A stretch of DNA of 64,000 nucleotides from Desmodesmus armatus. Taxonomy: Eukaryota; Chlorophyta; Chlorophyceae; Sphaeropleales; Scenedesmaceae. Position 1 is the first letter of the stretch, and each line of letters begins with the position of its first letter. The position numbers and the translations under genes were made by a program. The stretch covers positions 1 through 64,000 of the forward strand of contig VIIQ02000002.1 in NCBI GenBank assembly GCA_007449985.2. Direction: 5' to 3'. Under the pieces are notes generated by a model, which saw only the letters and a program-made list of their open reading frames with translations, was not told the DNA's origin and made no database searches. This document shows positions 23,801-35,156 of the stretch, piece by piece.

Positions 23801-26800
23801 GCTGCTGCAGGTGAAGGGGAACTGGCCAGCAGGAGTACACTGCAGGGACTGCTTTGCCTGTGCTAGCGCTGCTCCTGTAAATCGAACGGCCCGGATCTGC
23901 AGCTACGTTGCAGCCGATGAGGAACTGTGGCGCATGCTTCTGGAAGTCCTTGGGCCTCAAGACAATCACTCCGTGCTCCCTGCGGGGAGCCAGCAGAGGT
24001 GGCAAGCACAGCAAAGTGTCTCTCAACTGTGCTTTACCAGCAGCGCAAATTTCACGACACTCAGGGCTCTCAATGAATGCTGCCTGTAATGATACGCGCA
24101 TGCACAGGCGAGTCGAATGTCGGCAGCGTGGGGGCCAAACGTCGCGGGATGTTGTTTGGTACGTAGTATGTCCCATGCTTGTCCAATTCGATCCATGCTG
24201 CAAGGCTGTCCACACATTCACACAGCGAGTCGACTGCAGCGTGGGGGCAGATGTCGCGGGGCGCAAATTCAGTATGTATCATGTCTCACGCTTTGCCCAC
24301 TTTGCAAAATCTGTATGACGCACCTGTCGAACCAGTGGCTGTGCATCCGCCTCAAGCGGACAGGCAAATCACTGCCCCAGCCCCTACAGGCATCGTCAGC
24401 ACCGGGGTCCAGCAGCTGCAGCTCAAGGCGCCCTACACCAGGCTGTGTGGGGTCAATCTCTGTCACCACCAGCTGGCCCTGGTCCTGCGGTGTGGGTTGC
24501 ACCAGGTTGAACCTGTAGAAGCGCCCCTCAATGGGCCGGATGGTCTCCAGCTGGCCGTCAGCCGTGGTCCGCACCTCATGGTTTGTGGCGCCAAAGGTGC
24601 GCAGGTACAGGCTGCAGGCAGAGGCAACAGCAGCGGCAGCAGGAAGGACAGCATGTTGAGCATGACACACTGCCACGGCATTGTGTCCAGCCAATCTGAA
24701 CCTGCCGCAAGCGTAGCTGGCCTGGTATGTCAGCACACTCCACTGCGCAGAGGACCTTGAAGCTTGCATGACCGTGCAAAGCTGTGTAACTACAAACAGT
24801 GCCTGGCACCGCAGGTATCGAGTGTCATGTTGCCCATGTATGCTTGATTCAACCTTGCCCCTCACCTGTGCTGCAGGATGCTGTTGGGCAGGCGCCCAGG
24901 GGGGTTGCCGTCAAAGAGCAGTGTGCCATCAAGCACGTTGATGCTGTACAGGTGCCCGTCACTGCCGACAGCTTCAAAGCTGGCAACAGGCACTGTCCTG
25001 ATGTTGCCGCTACCGCTGATGCTGACAGGACGTGAGAGCTGCTTCCAGGGCAGCTGAGGGGCAGTGACCCATCAGGCTGCTGCTGCAGACACTCCAGTAT
25101 GCTGGCAGCTGCATCAGTGAGCAGCTGCGGCTGCAGCAGCAGCACACGCAGGATTTCAGGCAGCCTCCTGGCCATGACATCGTGGCAGCGCACCCTGAGG
25201 GCTGACAGCTCTGCTGCTGTGGGCCTGTCAGGCTGGTACACATCCCCATGCTTGATCAGCAGCATCAGCCGCAGCATGCTGCCGACATCAGCGCTGTCCA
25301 AAGGCCCAGCAGCAAAGCACAACAGAGCCATTGCTCTCCAGCGGCTCTGCTTGGCTTTGAGCTCAGCCAGTGCTGCTTCATCAGGGCCCTGGGACACCAG
25401 CACATCTATCTGTTGCTGCAGCTGGTGGTCTGCATAGCGGCTGGTCATCGCCGCAAACTGCTGTGCGATAGGCTTGCAGGCAGGGTGCCAGTCTGACAGA
25501 TAAGCTGCTAGCTGTCCGAGCAGCAGCACACTGCCCTGGTCGCGTGGCTTGTTCGCCAACTCTGACGCCAGCTGGTGCAGCTCGAAACACAGAGCATCCA
25601 GCACGCCCCCCGCCTCGCTCCAACCCGTGCGCCAGAGCTGCCAAACTTGGTATCGGCTGCTGCTGCTGCTGGCATGGTTGCTGCTCCTGTAGCTGCTTCC
25701 ATTGTGGTTGCTGTCTGCCAGCTGCCCAAGGTGGTAGACCGTCTGCTCCACCAGCAGCTGCACCGCAGGGTGTTCCAGCGGCAGCTCCTTGTCCCTCAAG
25801 CAGTCACACAGCCGGTGCAGCTGCCTCGCAGGGAAGGAGCGCAGGGCAGTGGCGGCCAGGTAGGCCGACTTGCTGAGGTCTGCTGGCTTCTCATCCTGTG
25901 TAGCAAGGCCCTGGTTCCCCCTGTCTGCCGCTGTTTCACTGATGCTGCCGTTCTGATAGACGGCCCACTGCAGGCTGCTGTAGCTTTGGGGCAGCTGTGC
26001 TGCGAAGCTCTGAACGGTGAGCTGGGTGTTGCTGACAGGCGCAAAGGGGTCAAAGAAACCGCCGGGCACTACGTCAGCGCTGCAGGAGCTGCCCTGCCAG
26101 GCCATTGTGAGGCCCCAGCTGTCTGGGAACCACACACCATCCTCCCGGCTGGAGTAGCTGTCAATGTGAGCAGGACCAATGGTGTCAGGCGGTGCCCTGT
26201 CTGACCTGCTGAGCACATTGCCTGAACCCCCGTCAGAGCCGCTGTACTCTGTGCTAGGGTTGTGGTAACTGTGGTCCATCTGCTGGCTGTTGTAGAACTC
26301 AGGCAGACTGATGGTCAACCCTGCCACATACCCATGCCAGTCAGAGCTGCTGGGCAGGGGCTGTGGCAGCAGCAGCTGCTGTGCCAAGCAGCTGCTGCGG
26401 GCCAGGTGCCTCAGCAGGTCTGGCATGTGCAGGAAGAACAGCCACTGCCTGGCAGGAGCCTGCTGACGGGGCAGCGGCTGGATCACAGGCGGGGGCGGCT
26501 TCTCTGCTGCTGCCAGGGCACTCTCTTCACTTTTGATCTGGCTCTTCATATCGCTGATTTTGCTGTAGTAGTCGCTTGCCCAGTATTGGGGAAGCTTGCG
26601 CTTGCGCATGGCCAGCTCACTGTTGTGCTGCTTGATCTGATTCCTGAGGTGAGCTGCCTGCTGCTGCTGCTCCTGCACCTTCCGCCAGTGCTGATCCATG
26701 CGTGCTGCAGCAGCTGCCTCATGCACCTGCAGCATGTTCTGCATGGCTGCATCCCCAGCAGCAAATGTCTCTGCAAAGCTGAGGGAAGAGGCCTGACTCG

Positions 26801-29742
26801 ACAGGTGGAACAGCTCGCGTCCTGGACTGCTGTGCTGCTGGAGGTAGCTACACACCCCTAGGGCGGCATCTGTTGCTGCTTTATCGGTTAGGCTGAGGTG
26901 CCGGAGGTCCTGCCAGTCCAGAGCCACCCCATACTGCAGCACCAGTGGGTGTGCTGCAGCAGCGGCCTGGTGGGTGAGGCAGAAGGCAGCCCATCCCACC
27001 AACACCTCCCTGCTGCGCAGCTCAGCCACAAGGCTTGACACCACAGCAGCTGCTGCTGTACTGTTTGCAGGCATGCTGGCAGCACCGTCCTCAAGCCCGC
27101 CATCTTGATTGCTGTCCACCCCATCAAAGCCTGCAAGGCTTTCCTTGAAGGCTGCGAGAGCCACCCGGTAGGCATCAACGGTGCTGGCCAGTGCTGCAAC
27201 CGCATCTGCCGTCAGTGCTGGCTGTTCAAACAGAGCTGCTGCCCGTGAGAACAGTAGACGCTCAAAGCTCCTGAGGCTATGCTGAGCCTCCACACTTCCT
27301 CCCTTGACGCACCCGCTGTGCTGACCTTGCTCAACAGACCCTTCAGGCGACCCAGCTGCGGCAGGAAACTGCTGCCGCTGCTGGCACCTGTTGCTACGTA
27401 TTCTAGTGAGCGCAGGTTGGCTTCTGCCCTTTCCATGGCAGCCTGCAGGCCCTGCTGCTGCTGCTGCATGGCTGGCTGTTCAATGGGCAGGATGCCGCTA
27501 GGAAGCCTCCAGGAGCCTGCAGCTGCAGCAGCATCTGCCGGCAGTGCAAACCCTGCAGCGGCCTGCAGCTGCCGCTGGCCCACAGCTGCGTTGATATGCT
27601 GCCTTGCTGCTGTGCAGGCTACTTCCACAGCAGCTACATCCACACCTGCTACTGCCAGCTCTGCTGCCTTGCCAGCCACTGACTGCAGCATGGTCATGCC
27701 GGCAGTGACGGCAGCCGGCACGGCTGTAGCAGGTGTGAGCTGCTGCACCAGCTGCTGCGTCAGCCACAGCTCAAACTGCAGCATGGTCTGGTCGAAGAGC
27801 TGCTGCAGCTCAGGGGAGGCTGGCGAGTCATCTGCTGTGCTGCTGGGTGCTCGTAGCTGCAGCAGTACCTGCAGGGATGCGGAGAGAGCAGTGGCTCACG
27901 AAGTACACAGCACTGCTCAGCTTCAAGAAGGCTTTCCTAATGGCTGTCAATTTCAAGAAAGCTGTAGTGCAGCTTGTGTGTCACACAATGGACAAGACGC
28001 CATTTCACTGGGACATTGACAGCACATGTGCAGGCCACTAACTTGGCAATGGAAGATATCAGCTACAGCACGTGATACCTCTGCCATGCACCACAACATC
28101 AAAGCAACAAGGCAGCCTGCTGTCGCGTCACCGGGGAAAGAGAGGCCATGCGTTATGCATACGTGTGGCAGCAAAGGCGCCCAGATGCTTCAAGCAGAGG
28201 CTCTCACCAACATGCACAACTGTTTTGAGTCAGCTTACCTGGAACACCGACTGCAGCACAGGCCAGCTGATGGACTTGGGTGGGGCATCAGAGTGCCTCC
28301 CCACATCAGTGAAGCCCCCCCTGGGAGGGGCGATGCTGATTTCTGTGTCTGACCCCTGCTGCTGCGCATGCAGACCTGTGCTGACCCCATTCCCAGCAGT
28401 GGCCTCTGCCTCTGTGGTGGCTTGCAGGTGTGCTAGTGCTGCTGTGATCACAAACTCTATGAAAGCTGGCGTACGCTGGAAGTAGGAACGCCTCTTTCCT
28501 TCAGGCTTGTTTTTGTCCTTTGCCTTCAGCTCCTGCTGCTGTTTGATGATCATGTGCATGGTGCTTGTGAGGGTGCTGTACTGTGCTGCTGCCACCGAGC
28601 CGACATACAGGCAGGAGGCCTTGCTGCTGCCAGAGCTGAACTGCATCACACCAGGGTAGCTGCAATCACTACAGCAGCAGGGCAGCAGCAAGGCAGGTCT
28701 CAGGGTTGCGTGTTGGTGCGCATGCAGGAGCATTAATTGCTTGAATCATCAGGATGACTGCCTCTTGCAACGGTGTGCATCCATCCGGCTCTGTTTGATA
28801 CCCTGCCAGGCATGGCCCTAGGGTATGCAGGGCAAGCTAATTTTGCCGCATCTTGCATTGACTGACAATGCAAGCAGTATCAGTGGAGCCAACCTCATGG
28901 CCCTGTGACAATGCACAACCCATTGCACAATGCACAGCTGCTGCTGCAGGCAATCAGCCGTTGCAGAGTCTGCTGACCAGTTGACTGCTTGCATTCACCC
29001 CGGCCCCTACCTGTGTGGTGCAAAGGTCCAGGCGTCGGGCAGCACCAAGTACAGGGCCACGTGTTCAGGCTGCAATGCTGCGGGTGATGTTGGCAGCAGG
29101 GGCATCAGCGCACAGCCAAACGCTTGCAGCCACTCCACATGCAGCCCTGGGCCAGGGTCATGCAGCAGCTGCAGGGCGGCTTGCAGGTGGGACAGCTGGC
29201 TGGGGGATAGGCCAGGCCATAGGGCGGCGACGGGAGCCTGCAGGGAGGGGCAGGTGTGGCCAGAGGGACACGAGATGTTTGCAGCATCAGCCAACGCAGT
29301 GCTGTCATTGTGCTTTCAGTTCACTGGTGCAGAATGACAGAGCTGCAGTATCTGCAACAATTTACTCAGCAGATACAACCAACCAAACGTGGGAGTAGAG
29401 TTGGGTGGCAGCCACTTAACGCTAAAAGACAGCAGGTGGTGTTTCCCAGATCCTGAGTGCTGTGCTGTGCATTGCAGACGCAGGACGCAGTACAAGTACC
29501 CACCTGCTTCTGGAGAGCAGCAACAGAGCGCCGCAGCAGTAAGAGCAGCCATGTGGGAGCAGCCTGGTCCGCTGACGCTTTCAGGTGCTTGAAAGGAAAC
29601 ACCCCACTCAGGCGTCCAAGGTCGTGCCATGAGACCACTTGTCCTGCAGCAGGCTGCCCTACGAATGACGGCACATTGTTTGCAGTCAACGCTGCAAGGG
29701 AAGGTGTCCAGTCAGACTGCAAACTGGGAGGAAGGTCCAAAC
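14838..29742 (-). CDS. Giant DUF3638/DUF3645 ATPase-like protein, minus copy
   Basis: At least 20 exons, about 3,250 codons: 29742-29504, 29237-29011, 28659-28239, 27866-24866, 24611-24324, 23979-23211, 22811-21951, 21641-21541, 21308-21074, 20768-20538, 20437-20264, 20114-19915, 19618-19448, 18945-18795, 18625-18443, 18261-18011, 17785-17406, 17156-17056, 16825-16646, 16416-14838 (stop). The upstream start exon is not resolved. Family landmarks in order: QLAALYAASSTLLPEP; QLNMGEGKTRVILPMM (Walker A-like) and FDILDESDE (Walker B-like) of DUF3638; KKRLAVPFRAADLPSPRSEF and VYTHLSYYFDGLS of DUF3645; GFSGTNDNHWLLP; then across the last intron LFDDARC|RGADLKL, QAAGRLRQLGRGQ and an acidic run ending EREVEVP. 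The family is widespread in fungi, protists and algae, and databases often label it ubiquitinyl hydrolase; I see no basis in this sequence for that activity. Two one-base losses relative to the + copy break exon 4, at about 27,314 and 25,060. Confidence 0.88.
19255..19440. repeat. CTAGCC/GGCTAG-rich simple repeat in intron
   Basis: This stretch of the giant gene's intron (between exons at 19,448 and 18,945) is a dense array of CTAGCC, GGCTAG and ACCCTAGCC motifs in both orientations, able to form several local hairpins. It ends a few bases from the exon's 5' splice site at 19,447. No matching array was noticed elsewhere in the window, and the corresponding part of the + copy lies beyond the window. 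Confidence 0.7.
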
Positions 29743-29950
29743 CTGCAGGCACGCGAACCAGGGGGGGGGGGTCCAAGGGCTGAGGCAAAGCGGGTGGCAA
29801 GTAATCGGGAAGGGACAGCGCTTTGAATTGTCCACAAGACTTCGTGCTGACATGCGACAGTGCTGTGTTTTACCAGTTTTGCTCACCAGTGCCTCTGTGC
29901 GCCCTGGAATGCCCCAGTCGCTGCACTGGCCGGAGTCTGTTCACGGGTGC
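20538..29950 (-). repeat. Left arm of inverted segmental duplication
   Basis: This arm covers the first ten resolved exons of the minus-strand giant gene plus about 200 bp upstream. It is homologous, in opposite orientation, to about 54,690-64,000, where the alignment is cut by the window edge. Paired exons have equal or nearly equal lengths (227/227, 101/101, 235/236, 861/858). Upstream homology fades near 29,950, just beyond a conserved GTGAACAGACTCCGG block and a shared donor-like site at 29,887. Confidence 0.85.
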
Positions 29951-31781
29951 CAACCAGCCGCATCCTGCCGATTTGCAACCAGATGATTGCAGCTTCATTG
30001 CGACACATTGATGGCACGGCCAGATTGCCACTTTAGGGTGCTATGAAGAGGGACGTTTTCCTGCAACCGCTGCCGCCATCCGTGCGCACGGTTGGCGTGG
30101 TAGGGCCAACCATCGGCTTTTCACCCTTGTCGCCCAACTTGATGACTCAAAGAGGTTCCTGTGTTTGTGCCTTGTGAAACTCGACTCCGCCAAGGTGCGG
30201 GCGTTTCAACACTACGCAAGTAACCGCTGGCTGGTTGGAGTGCTTCTGACTTGTGATCAGCTTGATTACAGATAGCAAAAATTGCACACTAGTAAACCAG
30301 ACAGCTATGGTAAGCTGTGTGCAGGCCCAAGGTGTCCATCAAGATATGGGTCAAGGTGCGGGGTGGCCCTAGGCCAGGCCTGGCATGCCAGCAGTGCTAA
30401 ACCAGGGTGGCGTATGCAACTGGCAGCGTCCAACAAATGCCGCCACAAGTGGGCGCAGTGAGAACAGCGCCAATGCAAATCATGCAGACCGACTGCTCAA
30501 TCCAGGCAAGTACAATGTCTCAGTGCCACACTAACTTGGAATGAACCAACATGGACACATACGGCCATAAGATAAGCAACACAAGCAACTGCACAAGCAT
30601 ATGCGCCAACATCTGCACATCAAGATCACAACCCGCCTGCGAAGATGCAGTGCCGTAACCCAGGATACAACTTGGAGCGCTCAAGGGCATGGGAGAGATC
30701 CACCCAGCCAAGCAGATCTGCTGCTGAAAGGCGACATGCAGCCACATACAGATGTACTTGTTCCTGGTGAAAAGCCCCACCAAGCACACCCTTTTTGCTC
30801 CAGGGCGGGGCAGGGGATGCCTCAAATGACGGACCCAAGCCCCCAAATCACCAAGAGCACACACAGTCACAGCCAGGTCGCCTCAGCAGCTCCCATCACC
30901 CATCTGCTGCTGATGGATGCACAGTGCTGCACATGGCATGCAACATGATAGAACCCCACCCCCAGCCTCCCCCAGCCTCTGTACACCCCACTCAGAGATG
31001 CTCCTGCATCCCAAACCCACCCACCCATCCCTCCACCCTCTATGATCACATCCAAGAACACATCCATGCCTCCCAACCGCCCCTTGTATGAAATTGGGGT
31101 GTCCCAGCTCTCTTACGTCAGCACATCAGCAGACTGTCCCAAGCCTGCACACACATGGCCATGGTGAATCAAGCACATGGTGACTAAGCACTGTACACAT
31201 ATGCACACGTCAGCAACCCCAGTTCACACAGACCCCTGCAGGCCATGCAAGCCTTGCATGGTCTGAGACCGCCCCCAGGGACCCAGTACACGTCGTCACC
31301 TAGACCTGGGGCCCAAACACCATTAGGAAAAGCCCTCGTAAACCCTCTTGCGGCCGCAAGACAGGCCGCCTGTCTTGCCTGTCAGCCCTATCGGTGATGA
31401 GGACGGCGGCTGAGCGATACAACAACAACAAACGACACGTGCAGCACACAGCACAGCATGCATTACTGATGCACATCACCAATGACTGGTCTAGTTGTTG
31501 GGTTCAGATGTCAGAACCCAAACCCTCCGCAAGCCCAACAGAGTAATCGAACCGCAAATCTGAGGACTCTGTGCGTCTCTGTAATCAGCATGGCTGGGAG
31601 AACGCCACTTTCCATGTACACCAAAACGACCTCATCAGACATCTCCCTGACAGACCCTCACAGTCCACACCCTTGCCTCTCACAGCCCACACCCTTGCCT
31701 CCACTTCTTGCTTTAGCTGTACGCTCTGTGGACCACTGAATCATAGGCCATTCCCTGGTGCCGGAGCAGCAGCCGGCCCCC
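29743..31781. other. Spacer: 5' flank of giant gene and 3' flank of CBP60-like gene
   Basis: No gene is supported. At 29,887-29,950 a block resembles 54,690-54,762 upstream of the + copy and ends in a donor-like CTG|GTGAGC, so it is a candidate upstream (perhaps untranslated) exon of the giant gene; I could not join it in phase. A small hairpin (GCAAGACAGGC facing its complement) and an adjacent NotI-type palindrome CTTGCGGCCGCAAG lie at about 31,348-31,381. The remainder is C/A-rich and repeat-poor. Confidence 0.45.
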
Positions 31782-34072
31782 TCACACTCCACTCTGTGTC
31801 AGCACAGCACCCGCAGCATCCTTACTGGTGTGGCTGCCGCCCGACGGCCCACTGCCGGACCCCCCAGATCCCACCGCCCCGCTGTTTGACTTGCTGCTCC
31901 AGCTGCTGCTGCTGCGCCTGAAGAGGCTGCTGATCCAGCCAGTGCGGCCGAAGCTGTCCCTGTGGAAGGAGGCCTCGCGCGGCTGAGGGGCAGGGGGGGG
32001 CATGGGGAGCTGGCAGCCCAGGGAGAAGGGGTTGTCGGCAGCGGCAGCGGCAGCAACTGCTGCAGCGTCGCTGTCGAAGCGTTGACTGCGGGCAGGATGG
32101 CAGAGTAGGGTGGGGTGGGGCGGGGTGGGGTGGGCGGGGGCTGTGGTCGGGTAGGGAGAGGGAGAGAAACACCTCTTGCAAAAGCAGTGGCAGAGCTGCA
32201 AGCACCCCCTGACTGGACGACAGGGGTACTACTCAAGAGGCACATCCACAGCCTGTGACGGCCTATGACCCTGCCCAAATTCCCTGTGCTGACCTTTACT
32301 GTGAAAGTTTCACATGCCCCTGGCACCACCACCACAGTCCACGCGCCACACTCCACACCCACCTATTTGTGAGGAAGATATTGAAGGCGCCAACCCCATC
32401 CGCCGCCGCTGCTGCATCGCAGCTCATCAATCCCAGAATTTCCCTCAAGCCTCCACTGGGTAGGCTGCCCTCTGGCAACTCCAGCAGCTGCTGCTGCGGG
32501 CACCAGACCGGCCCCCCATCAGGCTCTCTACTGCTGCTGCACCCTCCTCCGTCTGCGCAGGGGGTGCCAATGCTTGCAGGGGTGCTGCTGCTGCCTCTCC
32601 AAAGCTCCCACCACCTCCGCCACTGCCACTAGCACCCGCTCCTGCTGCTACTGCTGTAGTAACTGCTGCTGAAGTCCGGGCAGCAGCAGCAGCAGCACCG
32701 GAGGTCCCGTCGAGCTGGCTGTGCTGCAGCAGTGCTCGTTCCGGGACTTGGGTGACTGTGTAGTGACCGGTGGCCGAGAGAGGGGAGAACCCATGGCCAT
32801 AGGTGATCCACCTAGCTGCTGCTCTGCAAAGGGGTTGGGTGAACTGGGGCTGAGGGGTGATATGCAGCCGGGATGCCCTACTCCTGTTGCTGACAGGCGC
32901 TGGCCAGGGGCCCAGGGGTTGGACACCTGAGCACCCTGGGGGAGAGGCAAGCAGGGACGATCAGCGGGCAAAGCACAGCGCAGCACAGAGCAGCATGACC
33001 CGTGTCAGGAAGAGTGTGGTGCACAGCGCAAACCTGCATTAGATGTGGTCCGACCTGAATGCCATTGGAAGAGTTGTGGGTTGATTTAGGCGATTGTTTG
33101 GGCTGAGGGACCATCATCAGGGAGTCGTACTGCACAAGCGGCGAAACTTGGGAGACTTCACACCCTCCTCCCTCCCTCCCTCCCTTTCCTCCTCACCTGC
33201 TGCACCTCTGCTGTCTTGCTGCTGAGCCCCACCGCCACCCTGCCTCCTTCCCTCACACTGAGCTACAAAGTCAACACAATTCCTCCCATCCCTCCTTCCT
33301 TCCTCCCTGTGCCCTCCCATCCTCTCGCCCTCACTCGCGCCCCCCTGCCTCACCTGCTGCACCTCTGCCGTCTTGCTTGTGAGCCTTGCGACAGGGAAGT
33401 GCCTGCTGAAGCTGTCGTAGTGTGCCTCACCCTTGCTCACACTGCGCAGCTCAGCTGTGTCACCCTCACCACCAAACATGGCCTGATGAGGAAGGAGGGG
33501 GGAGGGGAGGGGAGAATGAGAAAGGGGCAGGCGACATGAGGGGTGGGGGTGGGGGGAGTTGGGCCAACACACATGTGCTTTTACTGTGCGTACCTCCCCG
33601 CCTACGCACTTTCACCCGACTTCTGACTGTCACAACTTTGGATGGTTGTTGCATTGGCTGGATGCACCCCCTGTGTCTACACACATGGACGCTAGCTAGC
33701 TAGCTAGCTAGCTAGCATCGCATGCATGCTCCATGGTATGCCATATGCCCGCACACATGACCCCACCCACGCTTACATGAACACACCAAAGTACACGCCC
33801 CAGCACAGCGCCCCGATCACTCAAGCACCCACCCCACCACCTGCCACTCCTGCTTCTGCTGCTCCGTTGGTGCCTGACTCGTTTTGCTGCGCTCCCTCTT
33901 GCCCCTGCTGCGCCCCTTGCCACCACCCTCCACAACACCCCCCTCAACATCACACCCTCCCTCAAGACCCCCTGCCTCTGCTCCTGCTGCTGCTCCTGCA
34001 ACAACTCGCCCCTCCCCTCTTTCGGCTGCTGCTGCTGCTGCTGCTGACCGCCAGCCTGACCCTCCGCTGCTG

Positions 34073-34115
<43 letters not shown>

Positions 34116-35124
34116 ATCCTGATCGAGCCGGCCAGAAGCTTTCATGCTCAGCAGCTCAGGGATCCAGTCTGTAGTGAAGCTGTTGTGCCCCGTGAGGCTG
34201 CCCACAGGAGGCTGGCCGCTGCCGCTGCTCCAGTTGCGCAAGTCATTGAACAGCTCACCCCACTGGGACGGGTCTGAGGGAGGGAGGGGGTCGGGGACAA
34301 GGGCAAAGAGCACGGAAGATGTGTGTGAGAGGGAGCTGTCTGTGTGCGGGTGTAGTGTACAGTGCAGGTTCAGTTGCGCAAGTCAGTGAATAGCTCACCC
34401 CAGTGGGACGGGTCTGAGGGGAGAGGAGTGTAGGGCACGAGTGTGCAGAGAGCAGGGAAAATGTGTACGGGAAAACCTGTTGAGTGTATCCCTTGAGCCT
34501 TGTTGGGCTCCCTAAGGGGTGTTCAGGCACGGCCTAAACGAGTTAGCAGTATAGGTGTAGTGTGTAGTACGGGCTCAGATGTTGTTGCTTGTTGCTCACC
34601 TCCGCTGAAGGGTGCAGGTTCAGGAGCAACCCCAGCCCTCTCCTTACAGCAGCAACCCCCCAAACCTACAGAACCCCCCTACCAAAAAGTGTGTGTTGCT
34701 CACCTCCAGTGAATGAGTCCAGGTTGATGAGCCCCCTGGGCCCTGGTCACCAGCTAGCGCCACATCACTCACACAACGCAGCTCAACACCACCACCAGCA
34801 GCAGCAGCAGCACCACCACCAGCAGCAGCACCGACACCCGCATCAGCAAACAGAGCCGTCAGCGCAGCAGCAGCAGTGTTACTAGTGGGAGCCGCCGCTG
34901 CTGCTGCTGCAGTTGTGCCGGCTTGATGCTGCTGCTGCGCCTGCTTTGCCTGCAACTGCTGCTGCTGTTGCAAGGGCGTGCTGCCAGCTGCATTGGCAGC
35001 ACCACCACCCACCCCAGACAGAAGCCCTGCCCCCATTCCCGAGCTCCCACTCGGAATCGGCACACTTGAGCCAAACCCACTAAGCAACACCCCCCCTGCT
35101 GCTGCTGCTGCCGCGCCCCCTGGC

Positions 35125-35156
<32 letters not shown>

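Noticed and set aside
24463..24681. Leucine-rich signal-peptide-like frame (SFLLPLLLPLP), also seen at 60,009-60,275
   Set aside because: It is a shadow of the giant-gene exon and its intron tail; its conservation reflects near-identical DNA, not a second protein.
29743..29800. Non-ATG start (TTG) of the giant gene at 29,800
   Set aside because: Both copies have a CAG acceptor-like site immediately before GTTTGGACC, so this is intron and exon start rather than a start codon.
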